This document shows, one piece after another, positions 24,101 to 34,970 of a stretch of 64,000 nucleotides of DNA. The notes under the pieces are model-generated. The model was not told the origin of the DNA, did no database searches, and saw only the letters and a program-made list of their open reading frames with translations. Positions within the stretch are counted from its first letter, which is position 1, and each line of letters begins with the position of its first letter. The stretch comes from Mytilus galloprovincialis (Eukaryota > Mollusca > Bivalvia > Mytilida > Mytilidae), in NCBI RefSeq assembly GCF_965363235.1, contig NC_134849.1, positions 48,306,122-48,370,121 on the forward strand, read 5' to 3'. Made by a program: the position numbers and the translations under genes.

Positions 24101-27100
24101 TCCTTAACTGTACTTGATATGGAATATATCAGGTACAATTAAGGAGAGATAAAACTTCTGCTCTACGATGGAAACATTTGGACATATATTGAATACGGGG
24201 AGAGACTGCAGTATAAAGTAAAATAACAAAAATACTGAACTCTGAGGAAAATTCAAAACGGAAAGTCCCTAATCAAATGGCAAAATCAAACGACAAAACA
24301 CATCAAACGAATGGACAACAACTGTCATATTCCTGACTTGGTACAGGCATTCTCCAATGTAGATTGGTAGATTGAACCTGGTTTTAAAGCGCTAAACCCC
24401 TCACTTGTATTCCATATGATAGGTAACAACTAATAAAAAAAACATATATTTATTTTTCTTTGTCCATTTTTTTTTATGATGATCAGATCAGATAATACTG
24501 TGAATCTGCGCTAAAAATGAACCAATGGTTTGAAACAGAGTTGCAAATTAACCATGGTGTATCATTTGACTGAAAAGTGTTGGAACTTCTTAAATTTGGC
24601 AAACTTTTTCGATGACCATAAACCTCCTTGCAAATTGGATATTGAATAAAAACCGTGTATGCAATCAATTCTATTTACTCTTCAAAGGTCATGTCATTTG
24701 AAGAAATTACAATACACATTTAAAAAAAACCCACCGAAACCTAACGGACTTACACAGAGAGGTGAATGACAAACTATGATTCACTTTGAAGACTTAAAAT
24801 GCATCACCTTGCCAATAAAATCAAAAGGTTATCAATTGATTTGTTTAAAAAATAAGATAACTAAATGTATTGAACGTCGATCATTCCTGGTAGCTATATA
24901 AGAAAAACGTGGCATACACAACTTATGTAGAAGTTATTGGTTACATCGGAATGTATATTGAATGAAAGAGTCGAAATCGAATAACTTTTCCTGTTTTATC
25001 AATCACTGAAACTTTGGTATAAGTTTTGAAAAAAAAAATGGTTTATTTCTTAATAGAACATCAAATTATAAACGCACGTAGAAGACTCCAATTTTAACAA
25101 TTTAAACTTTGACAAATTTTCAGTAGCTATCCCAATATCGCCGCGATATAGCCTTTTTGTGCTAATGCGGCGTAAAGCAACCAACAATCAATCAATCTAA
25201 TACCGTTCTTGGGATAGCTACTAAAAATTTATCAAAGTCTAAATTGTTGAAATTGGAGTCTTCTACGTGAGTTTATAATTTGATGTTCTATTAAGAAATA
25301 AACCAATTTTTTTTTCAAAACTTATACCAAAGTTGGGTTTTGGTTTACAACTTTCTAATTCCGCTATTTCTATTCTGCCGCACACGCTTCTTTCTTTTAT
25401 ATCTGATAAAAACAAAAACAAAAAAGCTATAAAACCAGGTTCAATCCACCATTTTCAACATTTCAAAATTCCTGTACCAAGTCAGGAATATGACAGTTGT
25501 TATCCCTTCGTTTGATGTATTTAAGCTCTTGATTTTGCCACTTGATTAGGATTTATATCTGGATATTGACTATGAGGGTCGGTTGAAAACAGAACTTTAC
25601 AACAAAAGAAATGATTTCAGCTTACCAACAGTGAAGCATTGGGAAGCTGAAATCATCACTTCATAAATTTTATAATTTTAATTTTCATTTAATATTCACA
25701 CGTTTTACTTGAATATCATTTGATCCCTTTGAGTTTTAAGTTCGATGATATGTTTTTTCATTTCGTTTGATGTTTTTGATTCTATAACATTGTACTTATT
25801 ATTAGTTTGATTTTATTATTTGCTATTATTAACTTTCCTGTCAATTTATCTTCATTGTTTTACTTAAAGATTTTGTCCTCTATGGCTAAAAATAATTGAC
25901 ATTTTTTTGTGTTGTTCAAATGGATCTCCTCAACGTAAGCACTTTCTCTACAAGTACGACATAAAAGACAGGTCGCAAGAAAAAGTTCTCGTAAATAGGT
26001 TATTATGAAGGAAAAAAATTAAACAAAACTATCAAATAATTTAACTTTTTTGCTCTGAAAAAAGCGGCCTCAAGATGTCATTAAAAGTATGAATTAAAAC
26101 CTTAACATCTAAAAAATAAAATACATGATATATATTATGTCTGCAAAACCTCTTTTTGTGAGTTTGTTGCGTTGTGGACAATATTTGAATTTTATTGTTT
26201 ACAAAATTTTAGTTTGAAAGAGACGTTTATAAACAGTTTATTAATAACCCATATTTTGAAAATATAGAAAGTAAGAAAAAAAATATGAATATGTCTACGT
26301 GAGAGAGCGAATACAGTTTGAAAACACTGAGAGAAGCGAGTATTTTATTTCAATTGCAAATATGGTCATTACATGTAATTGTCAGTCTCTTATATAATAT
26401 GATTCCGATGTTATTATATTAAGAGTTCACACTGAGTAAATTGGTATGCTCGAAATTTTATTTGTTGAAAATTGGTAGATTTCGGAAAGTTGTATCGTAC
26501 CTGAAAGATGAACATTTTTAGGAGAAAAGATAGTTACTTACAATGGTATAAAGCATGAAGAATATACAGAAATGATTTCTTACAAGTTTTTTCATTCGGT
26601 ACATTTGTGAGGAGGTTTATTGTCATAGATGAAGCTAGAACAAAATCATTTGTCCGTTGATAACAGTGTCTAAAACATCAAATTAAATAAATGTAAACTC
26701 AATTGACTGTACAAGGTTTTCTCGTATGAATTGTTTCACATATATTCATGTCGGGATTTTTGTATGACCAGCTATACGGTATGTGTTTCGCCATTTGCTG
26801 AATGAAGTGCACTTATCTATAGCTGCTGACATACACTGCATTTGAACCGGATTCAAGTGGATAGTTGCCTCATTAGTAATCATAGGTACTTCAACCAATG
26901 AACAATGCCTATACCGCATAGTAAGCTATAAAAGTCCCCGAACTGAGAAATGTAAAACGAGAAAAGTAATTGCCAGATTTATCTTCAAAACAATTTACAA
27001 AAACAAATACGATAAGCAGCAACAAACAACAACCACTGAATTATAGGCTCCATAATTGGAACAGGGACGTGTGGGGGGGAGGGGGGGTTTACACAATCCT

Positions 27101-27504
27101 CCCTATATGGTTTTGTCTTTGGTTGCAGGTTTGTTTTACTCATTTAAGGCGGATGTTTGTATTTAGTGTTGTCTGTCAATAATTTTGGTCATTTTTGTAT
27201 CTATTGTGTATTATTACAATAATATCGTTATGCTAACCTTCTTAAAAAGCATTTATTGTTATTATTATTTTCTGAAATAATTATTACCTGCTGATGAATA
27301 ATAATAGTTATGAGTAGCGTAACACAATATATGTATATCTGTGGTACACGTTGTAAAGAGTCCAGAATGTATAGCTCCATCTTCTGACACCGCCCAGTAT
27401 TTAGTCCCAAATCCAGACAAAAAGAAAATCAAACTAATAAGTTCCACAATTCCCGATATCCAGTCAAGACCAATTCGACAAGGACAGTTAAATTTGCACG
27501 GCAT
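20925..27504 (-). CDS. Four-transmembrane claudin/PMP22-like protein, 3 coding exons, 213 aa
   Basis: Spliced gene: exon 1 27504-27288, exon 2 22246-22097, exon 3 21199-20925. Both introns are phase 1 with GT-AG ends, and the joined frame is open for 213 codons to TAA. Predicted membrane segments lie at about residues 13-33, 81-105, 114-137 and 145-168, with both termini probably cytoplasmic. The first extracellular loop has W37, then GLF at 48-50, C53 and C61, which resembles the W-GLW-C-C signature of claudin/PMP22/EMP proteins with F replacing the second W. The N-terminus has C3, C7 and C9, possible palmitoylation sites (inference). The 45-residue tail is basic with a PPLPP stretch. The family forms cell-cell barriers or modulates membrane complexes; which of these applies here cannot be read from sequence. 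The ATG at 27504 is preceded by AACAAA and is the first Met of the exon. Gene structure is firm; the subfamily is uncertain. Confidence 0.85.
21580..21995 (+). repeat. Mussel repeat copy in tetraspan intron and downstream
   Basis: GGTTTGCTCATTATTGACGG, AAGACACCCTTGATTTCGAA and GCCGCTACAAGGCAGCACTC match the copy at 1565-1770. It sits in the intron between exons 2 and 3. Confidence 0.75.
22097..22246 (-). CDS. Tetraspan gene exon 2
   Basis: 150 bases. The acceptor is TAATTTCAG|CC and the donor ACAA|GTATGTTT; phase 1 at both ends. It encodes the very hydrophobic second membrane segment (LLFVLLLMLLYMCGLF), a short charged loop with EEK, and the start of segment 3. Confidence 0.85.
22373..22506. 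mobile_element. Short TIR element (CAGTGGCGG type)
   Basis: Left end CAGTGGCGGTTCCAG, right end CTGGATCCGCTCCTG (12 of 15 complementary). It is G- and C-run rich and 134 bp long. Flanks ACACAGTG and GCACAGTT could be a decayed 8-bp target duplication. Confidence 0.65.
22561..22710 (+). repeat. Mussel interspersed repeat family A
   Basis: AGGAATATGACAGTTGTTAT, GATTTTGCCATTTGATTAGG and TTTTCCTCGGAGTTCAATAT. Other copies are at 16845, 23623, 24215, 25425, 31785 and 50790. Confidence 0.8.
23623..23745 (+). repeat. Family A copy
   Basis: Degenerate copy (TCAGGAATATGCAATTGTTA ... TCTGAGTTCGGTAT) in tetraspan intron 1. Confidence 0.7.
24096..24150. repeat. 55-nt imperfect hairpin
   Basis: ATCTCTCCTTAACTGTACTT pairs with AGGTACAATTAAGGAGAGAT across a short AT-rich loop. 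Confidence 0.85.
24215..24400 (-). repeat. Family A copy, minus
   Basis: AAAATACTGAACTCTGAGGA, AACGGAAAGTCCCTAATCAA and ATTCCTGACTTGGTACAGGC. Confidence 0.8.
25010..25334. mobile_element. Foldback element, about 125-bp arms around a SINE-like tail
   Basis: The left arm 25010-25133 and right arm 25211-25334 are reverse complements with only a few differences (outer ends AACTTTGGTATAAGTTTTG / CAAAACTTATACCAAAGTT). The loop holds AATGCGGCGTAAAGCAACC and CAATCAATCAATC. Confidence 0.85.
25425..25555 (+). repeat. Family A copy, partial
   Basis: CCTGTACCAAGTCAGGAATA followed by GACAGTTGTTATCCCTTCGT, ending near GCCACTTGATTAGG. It immediately follows the foldback. Confidence 0.7.
25560..27250. other. 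Part of tetraspan intron 1, nothing recognised
   Basis: AT-rich. A G-rich tract lies at 27072-27088. No exon with fitting phase was seen. Confidence 0.45.
27288..27504 (-). CDS. Tetraspan gene exon 1 (residues 1-72 plus 1 nt)
   Basis: 217 coding bases from ATG to the donor GCAG|GTAATAAT. It encodes the Cys-rich N-terminus, membrane segment 1 and the first extracellular loop with W37, GLF and the two conserved-type cysteines. It ends in phase 1. Confidence 0.85.
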
Positions 27505-27582
27505 TTTGTTGTAAAGATCCTTTTTCTTCGAAATTCGAAATGATTAAACACTTTTTATTTTAATCCGAAATTTAGCAAAAAG

Positions 27583-27592
27583 GGTTATATAA
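27583..27592 (-). promoter_or_regulatory. Possible TATA box of the tetraspan gene
   Basis: Read on the minus strand this is TTATATAACC, 80-90 bases upstream of the ATG. A start of transcription about 25-30 bases further on would leave a 5' leader of about 50 bases. This rests on motif and position only. Confidence 0.4.
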
Positions 27593-27599
27593 GCACTTG

Positions 27600-30380
27600 C
27601 TTGTGCATTTAACAATCACACGGAACTGTTTGTTCACATTTCTCTACCGGCTTGGTATTCTGTCATTTTAGCACAATAATCTAAATCAAACTTATGTCAA
27701 TTTTCAGTAAGAAATTCAAGACTTGCGCTAATAGGTTCCTTCGTGTGGGCTAAGTATCAGAATACCCCAAATAAATCAAAACTTTGGACTGTTAAAACTT
27801 CAATCCTACTGCTGTTGATTACGCATGAAAGTTTAATGTGCAATTTTGGTTTCTTTCCAACAAATAAGATTTTAAACTGGGCCTAGTTCAACCTTTAAAT
27901 CATATGTATAGTTCTTATACCTTTAGATTAGAACGTGAACAACAATAAATACAAAACCCGAGGCTCTGTCGGGGTTTAATACTCCTATTTTGTTTTTTAT
28001 ATTCTTATTTTCTGTATACTTTATGTAAGTCTAAGTATGGAAATTTAAATTGTATAGAGCAAGTTCCAAGAACAATGAATGTTAGAAATTGAATATTGTT
28101 TATCTATGAACTTTTACTTATAATGTATTTGTCGGTTCACATTTCTTTTTTAGTTTTAATGAAAATAAGAAATATGAGGTAAGAACTAATTTGAAAATTG
28201 TCTGAAGCTTCTTGAGATCTGTTTCGCATTTCATTGTTAAGCGTTAAGCAATCTCAACCAATCAAAACTGTGGCATCAGGTTTACTTGTAAATTTATCCA
28301 TTCTAAAGTTTGGTAAAATCTTTAATAAAAAATCTGAGACTAGAAGAACATATTGGACAAAATATGTGTCGCACTTACTAACAAAAAGATTTTTTGCTTT
28401 CAAAGATTGGTATACGGTTTTTTTTTAAGTTGTAAATTAGCATTTCGCACTTGTTGGTGACCCTTGTTCCGTTTTTAAAGCTGAGTTTTATTAAGGTTTG
28501 TACGGATATTAGAATTAAAGCACTTCAAACAAATAGACGTATTTATAAGAACTTATAGAAATTATATTTAAATACAAAAAAGAGTAGATAGCAAACGATA
28601 AGAAGTAGAACGATCAACCCTCATTTTCTCCCAGACTATGGAATCAATATATCCAATAAATAAATAATTTTCTCCCAGACTATGGAATCAATATATCCAA
28701 TAAATAAATCATTTTCTCCCAGACTATGGTATCAATATATCCAATAGATAATAATGACGTCGTAAAAAGTCTCTAAGATGATTTTTTTGCAATGCCAAAT
28801 TATAAACACAATCCGTGACCAGGATTTAGGATAATAAGTTTTCATAAACATAAAGCAAGGCATATTAAGTTATCGTTTTTTCGCAATTAGGACTACTTTT
28901 GTGCACGTGTGCTTTATAAATTTATTCAATAATTAAAAAAATGTGTGTGTGGGGGGGGGGGGGGGGGGGGGGGATTCTGTCAAGTTTTTTAACTTTCAAG
29001 AATACAGCTTTATTGTTGAAATGGGTTGTTGTCTCATGAACTCATGCCGCTATACTTTAATTCGTACTTTTATCTACGTACATAGATTTAATATAATTCT
29101 ACACCCTAAATGTGCCCCATTAGTGCTGATCAATAATTGTATATTGAACAGCTTATATCTTTTGAAATATTCAATTCGAATAGACTATCGCATGTAAATA
29201 TTTGAAGGGTAGGTTGGTAATGTGGACCAAGGTTAAAATGCAAAAGAAATTTAAATCACGAATTTACATAGAGCATGTATCATAAATTATAACGTCTCGT
29301 TAATTTTACGAATCGTCACCTTTTTTTAATTGAATAAATTTATATCTATTCAATAATGTTATGGTTAATATAGTTTGTAATTTGCTATATTAAAAAAAAG
29401 TTTTTTGTCTTATCTACTTATATAATTTATAAACAATTAGTTTCAAGAAATATATGAATTAAGGATCTTTATTTATTTTGGTGCAAAATGTACTGATGAC
29501 AGTCAGCTATAAAAGGTCACGAAATGCCAAATGTAAGACACCTCAAACTTGAAAACAAACGGCCTAATTTATGAACAAAATAATTAGCGAAAAATAAATA
29601 TGCTACACGACAACAAACGACAACTTCTGAATTACTTGCTCCTGTTGTTCTTCTTTTCAGCTTCTTAATACACTTTTAGAAACAATTACTGCATATTTTT
29701 CAAACATACACAACTCGATGGAACCGAAGACATAAAAAGAAAAGTGCTTTGTTTGTTGCGTCCCTCGTCGAATTTAAAAGCTACAGTATAACAAATGCAT
29801 GGACCTGTCCTACGTCACGAACTTCGTTTAGATTTTGTTTTATGTCATTTCTTAATGCTTGTTATGTGTTGAAATAATTGTTTCCTTTAAAAACTTGTTT
29901 GTAGACACGGAGCTTTAAACATCACAGGTCTACTGTTGAAAACTGTGCGTTGCCTTCAATATGTTTTTGTGTTGTTTGAATGCGTCATTATCGCGTTCTT
30001 TTATTCAATCAGTAACTGGTATCAAGTCAGTTAGGTTCTGAAATCTTGATATTCACACGAATCCAATGTCTTAAGTCACGGAAAAATAGTCCAATACCTT
30101 CCCTGCATTCTATGATTAGCACTCACAAATATCCCTATTCACGGAATAATCAGTGATTGACTTCATAAAATTAAGAATGGAAATGGGGAATATGTCAAAG
30201 AGACAACAACCCGACCAAAGAGTAGACAACAATAGTCCAGGCGAGTAACATGCACATATTAAAAACATCATCTATACATGATAACAATCATTCCAATATC
30301 AGTTCACTCGGAATCTTGGAGTCTTGTAAATTTTCAGAGTTTCTAACAATGAACTGATTTGTCCTTTAATATCTATTCTT
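27600..30380. other. Intergenic with small repeats
   Basis: Three 44-bp tandem units (ATTTTCTCCCAGACTATGG) start at 28623, 28667 and 28711. A poly-G run is at 28950-28973. A mussel repeat fragment (AATGGAAATGGGGAATATG, TCAAAGAGACAACAACC) is at about 30175-30245. No gene was found. Confidence 0.5.
28622..28752 (+). repeat. 44-bp tandem repeat, 3 units
   Basis: Near-identical units with CCAGACTATGGAATCAATAT; the third has one A-to-T change. Confidence 0.9.
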
Positions 30381-31240
30381 ATTATTGATTTTTGTGTTCT
30401 ACATTTTTAAGACTCTGGTTGTATATGTCTAGCCGCCAGAGAAAAATTAAATCGATGTACCCCAGTTTGGACAGATTCTGTAAGTGGTTTGCATGATAAA
30501 ATCTCAGCCTCTACACAATTTTCGATCTTTTTTCAGTAGTTCCCCTCAAGCTTTTGTCGATCCACTTTGCGGAATCTACTTAATATTTAATTGTTGGTTG
30601 ATTAACTTGGACTCCTCCAACGGTTTCTATGTTATAAAAAAAACGTTTGATTAGTTGCAAATATTAATAATGTCACTTTAAATATTCCAACCATTCATGA
30701 TAGAAATCTTCGTTTCGTTCGTCATTACTAACTCTTATATGTTTTGGGGGTTTGCTTCTGTAACCTGTGTCGACTGGTGTTTGCTTCAATAACTTTCTCA
30801 TTAATATTCCAGCCGAATTCCCCTTTTTTGTTCTCTTTGGATTATCACAAATAAGCGTAATAGGTATTTTACCGGCTTTTATTTTTAATAGTCAGTCAGT
30901 TTAGATATTGTGTCACACAGGCACTCGTCTCTAAAAAAGAAATTTCCTATAGCCTTGATAAATGTTTTTTCAGAGTGTCCGTGTTATTTTGTGTCATCAT
31001 ACATATTTTGAACATTTATCCTTTAAACTCCGTTGACAGCTTTGACATTTTAACTCTTCCAAATACATGTCCACCAAATCGTATCAAATAAAAGTTTTCA
31101 ATTTTAATTAAATGGCAGTTGATAGATATTATTCGGTAACTCATATACAGCCCTCTTCTTTTAATGATAAATGTTAATAGGGTAGATATACTTACTAGAG
31201 GTGTGATGGGATGATAGAAGCTTCTTTCCGCGGACAACAT
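30380..31240 (-). pseudogene. Decayed coding-like sequence of unknown family
   Basis: On the minus strand several protein-like frames follow one another, broken by stops and frameshifts. 31240-31016 ends GGHVFGRVKMSKLSTEFKG. About 31000-30895 holds KTFIKAIGNFFFRDECLCDT. After a 1-base shift, 30891-30673 reads KIKAGKIPITLICDNPKRTK and on through GNSAGILMRKLLKQTPVDTG to EWLEYLK and a TGA. Further weakly coding sequence (KWIDKSLRGTTEKRSKIV) continues to about 30380. Mixed codon composition with many charged residues suggests true former coding sequence, perhaps of a mobile element. I do not recognise the protein. Confidence 0.4.
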
Positions 31241-32870
31241 TTATAAATAAAGGCAACAGTAGTATACCGCTGTTCGATAGTCATAAAACAAATCCGGGTT
31301 AGGGACATAAAAAAATAAAATGAAGGATAAAACAAACTTAATTCAAATAGTTTTGGGGTGGGGGTAAAAAATGCTGCAAGTTTTGTTTAAATCAATTGAC
31401 ATCGATTTTAAATATATCCGTATTGGTCAATCATTTTTTTCACATATAAAGTTAAGAGGGGGTAGGGGGTCAGTGAAAAACTATACGAATTAAGTTTTTT
31501 TTTAATCCTCCATTGAACTTTTGATGTCGTCCCTTACAAACTACAACTGAGGGAAACACATCAAATATAAGAGGAAAACAACGAAATAACAGAAATACTA
31601 AAGTGCAACAAAAAACAAAACGACAATATAACACACAAAGAAACGAACTTTAAGATAACAATAAACGTTTCGGCAATACATTTTATCGACAGGCTGTAGA
31701 TAATCGTATGGGTCATATTAATTAAGAAGCCAGACGGGAACTTTAGACTTGAATGCATTCATATGAAATATCCATTTAAAATTTACCTATAAAAAGTAAA
31801 ATCACAAAAATACTTAACTCCGAGGAAAATTCAAAACGGAAAGTACCTAATCAAATGACAAAATCAAAAGCTCACACACATCAAACGATTAGACAACTAT
31901 CATATTCCTGACTTGGTACAGGCATTTTCGTGGATTAAACCTGGTTTTATAGCTAGCTAAACCTCTCACTTGTATGACAGCCACTATGTAGACACTGAAG
32001 TATGAATGAAGCGAAGGGGTTTCATGTTCTTAAAACATACCCCCATGGAGGCCAATGCACAACATATGCAATGACAATACTGAATGACTTCCTCACAACC
32101 ACATTAAACTATCATTTGAAGGCACTTAAGCATGAATCTGCGGTGCCACCTCGTTTACTACACATGCTATTGAAATGCATGTTTGTGATCGATGTTAGTC
32201 TTTACCAAATATCAAAATAATAAAGTATACTGTTGCCAACTTGTTTTCCTACATGTCCTGCCTTCATTGCCATTCATAGATCAGACAAACATAACAAACA
32301 ACTGTTACCGTTTTACAATGTCTGTAAGGATCTCTTTTCAAACTATACCTTTAATGTTTTTTTAATAATTTTTTCACAATAGTCAATAAAATATTTTTAC
32401 ATTTTAATGGAATATTTTGAATGTTTAAACAAATGTTTGAATTTGTCCCATTTCTCATATGTTGTCATGAGATATACACCAAAATGATGTTGCAAATTCT
32501 ATATTATTTTTTCAATTTTAGAACTTGATATCAATGAAATCATTTCAAATATGAGCTGCTTCGGATAGAAATCAACTTTATGCAAGTGTACGTAAATATG
32601 AACATGTATTATCCTCTGATAGATTTTGGAAAATTCATATAGTAAATACAATGAAATAAAAGATGAATCATGTTCCGTTTTGTAGCAGTCGATTAACAAT
32701 ACAACTTGTAAACAGTCCAAGACTTTCTGTTGAATTTTTTTCAAAACTTAAAAAAGGTTAACATATGTATTGACATTTGATATTTTATCGTATGTTTTTC
32801 TATGGTGTGATGTTATGCTATTGTTTCAGAAAAAGGGAGAAGATTTGGTACCATTAAAACGTTTAATCCC
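31240..32870. other. Intergenic, repeats and short frames
   Basis: 31500-31750 looks like another mussel repeat (GGGAAACACATCAAATATAA). A 72-codon plus frame at 32002-32220 begins with ATG but shows no domain, splice context or repeat; its status is unknown. Confidence 0.4.
31785..31965 (-). repeat. Family A copy, minus
   Basis: AAATACTTAACTCCGAGGAA, AACGGAAAGTACCTAATCAA and ATTCCTGACTTGGTACAGGC. Confidence 0.8.
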
Positions 32871-33235
32871 GCTGCAAATGTTTGCACCTGTCCTAAGTCA
32901 GGAATCTGATGTACAGTAGTTGTAGTTTGTTTATGTAATTTATACGTGTTTCTCATTTCTCATTTTTTTATATAAATTAGACCGTTGGTTTTCCCGTTTA
33001 AATGGTTTTACACTTGTAATTTTGGGGCCCTTTATAGTTTGTTGTTCGGTGTGAGCCAAGGCTCCGTGTTGAAGGCCGTACATTGACAACAACTGCCATA
33101 TTCCTGACTTGATACAGGCATTTTCATGGATTAAAACTGGTTTTAATGATTATCTTTTTTTTTTAAATTGTTATTTGGATGGAGAGTTGTCTCATTGGCA
33201 CTCACACCACATCTTCCTATATCTATTGACGTTGA
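32870..33235 (+). repeat. Common mussel repeat family E
   Basis: CCTGTCCTAAGTCAGGAATC, TTTTGGGGCCCTTTATAGTT, GGTGTGAGCCAAGGCTCCGT and GGAGAGTTGTCTCATTGGCA. A family A fragment is nested at 33085-33140. A 3' fragment recurs at 36220-36285. Confidence 0.8.
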
Positions 33236-33502
33236 TTTGTATAAGGTTGATTTCTAACCAATACAGCTCATACTAAAAACATGGTAAGGAACCACTAAAC
33301 ACAGATACAATTTGAAATTGTCAAAGGAGTAGGGTTCGACAAGGTTCTAAAATGGCCCCTGTTTCTGGCGTAAACTTAAAATTAGGATTAATTGACCAAT
33401 AAGAAAACATATTATAGCTGATACATGTACAATGACAATATCGAAAATATGGGTTTTTTTCCCTTAGTTTTCGTACTTGCGGTCTATTCATGATGTCAAA
33501 CT

Positions 33503-34769
33503 AGAGGCTCTAAAGAGCCTGTGTCGCTCACCTTGGTCTATGTGAATTAAACAATGGACACAGATGGATTCATGACAAAATTGTGTTTTGGTGATGGTGA
33601 TGTGTTTGTAGATCTTACTTTACTAAACATTCTTGCTGCTTACAATTATCTCTATCTATAACAGTACTTTATGTGGAAAATGTTATTGAAAATCTTCAAA
33701 TTTTAAGAAAATTGTTAACAATTGACTATGAAGGGCAATAACTCCTTAGGGGGTCAATTGACTATTTTGGTCATACTGACTTATTTTTAGTCCTTATTTT
33801 GCTGTACATTATTGCTGTTTACAGTTTATCTCTTATAATAATATTCAAGATAATAACAAAAAAACAGCCTCAAAATTTCCTCAAATTTACCAATTCAGGG
33901 GCAGCAACCTAACAACCGATTATCCGATTCACCTGAAAATTCCAGGGCAGATAGATTGTGACCTGATCAACAATTTTACTTACTATCAGATTTACTCTTA
34001 ATGCTTTGGTTTTTGAGTTATAAGCCAAAAACTGCATTTTACCCCCATGTTCTATTTTTAGCCATGGCAGCCATCTTGGTTGGTTAGCCGGGTCACCGGA
34101 CACAATTTTTAAACTAGTTACCCTAACAATGATTTTGGCCATGTTTGGTTAAATTTGGCCGAGTAGTTTCAGAGGAGAAGATTTTTGTAAAAGATAAATA
34201 AGATTTACGAAAAATGGTTAAAAATTGACGACAAAGGGCAATAACTCCTAAAGTGGTCAACTGACCATTTTGGTCATGTTGACTTATTTGTAGATCTTAC
34301 TTTGCTGAACATTATTGCTGTTTACAGTTTATCTCTATCTATAATAATATTCAAGATAACCAAAAACAGCAAAATTTCCTTAAAATTACCATTCCAGGGG
34401 CAGCAACCCAACAACGAATTGTCCGATTCATCTAAAAAATTTCAGGGCAGATAGATCTTGACCTGATAAACAATGTTATACCTGTCAGATTTGCTCTAAA
34501 TGCTTTGGTTTTTGAGTTATAAGCCAAAAACTGCATTTTACCCCTATGTTCTATTTTTAGCCATGGCGGCCATCTTGGTTAGTTGGCCGGGTCACCAGAC
34601 ACATTTTTTAAACTAGATACCCCAATGATGATTGTGGCCAAGTTTGGTTAAATTTGGCCCAGTAGTTTCAGAGAAGATTTTTGTAAAAGTTAACGCAGGA
34701 CGACGACGGATGCCAGACGCCAAGTGATGAGAAAAGCTCACTTGGCCTTTCGGCCAGGTGAGCTAAAAA
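33503..34769 (+). mobile_element. Bivalve repeat family F with terminal hairpin
   Basis: The 5' end has AGGCTCTAAAGAGCCT (a hairpin) then GTGTCGCTCACC. The body has two diverged 510-bp units (AAGGGCAATAACTCCT at about 33733 and 34238, AGCCATGGCAGCCATCTTGG). The 3' end is AGCTCACTTGGCC-TTTC-GGCCAGGTGAGCT followed by five A. No coding capacity. Confidence 0.8.
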
Positions 34770-34823
34770 GGCGTTTGTTTTGATTGTCGACATAAATGTA
34801 ATTAAAATGTATACATTTCCTTT

Positions 34824-34970
34824 TAATTCTAGGATAGGAAAGCATAGAGTGCAGGGGTTGACAAAAAAAATATTTCAGCATAATACTTGTTATTGTATTT
34901 TACATATCCGAGACCAATATTTAGTTTGTCTATGCCTGCACTCTATGTTTCCTAGGCATTAATTTAGTTG
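34824..34970. repeat. Imperfect inverted repeat
   Basis: CTAGGATAGGAAAGCATAGAGTGCAGG-type arm (34830-34856) and its complement (about 34936-34962), about 80 bp apart. Confidence 0.6.

Noticed and set aside
32002-32220. 72-codon plus-strand frame starting with ATG
   Set aside because: No recognisable domain, no splice context and no repeats; indistinguishable from chance. Left unannotated.
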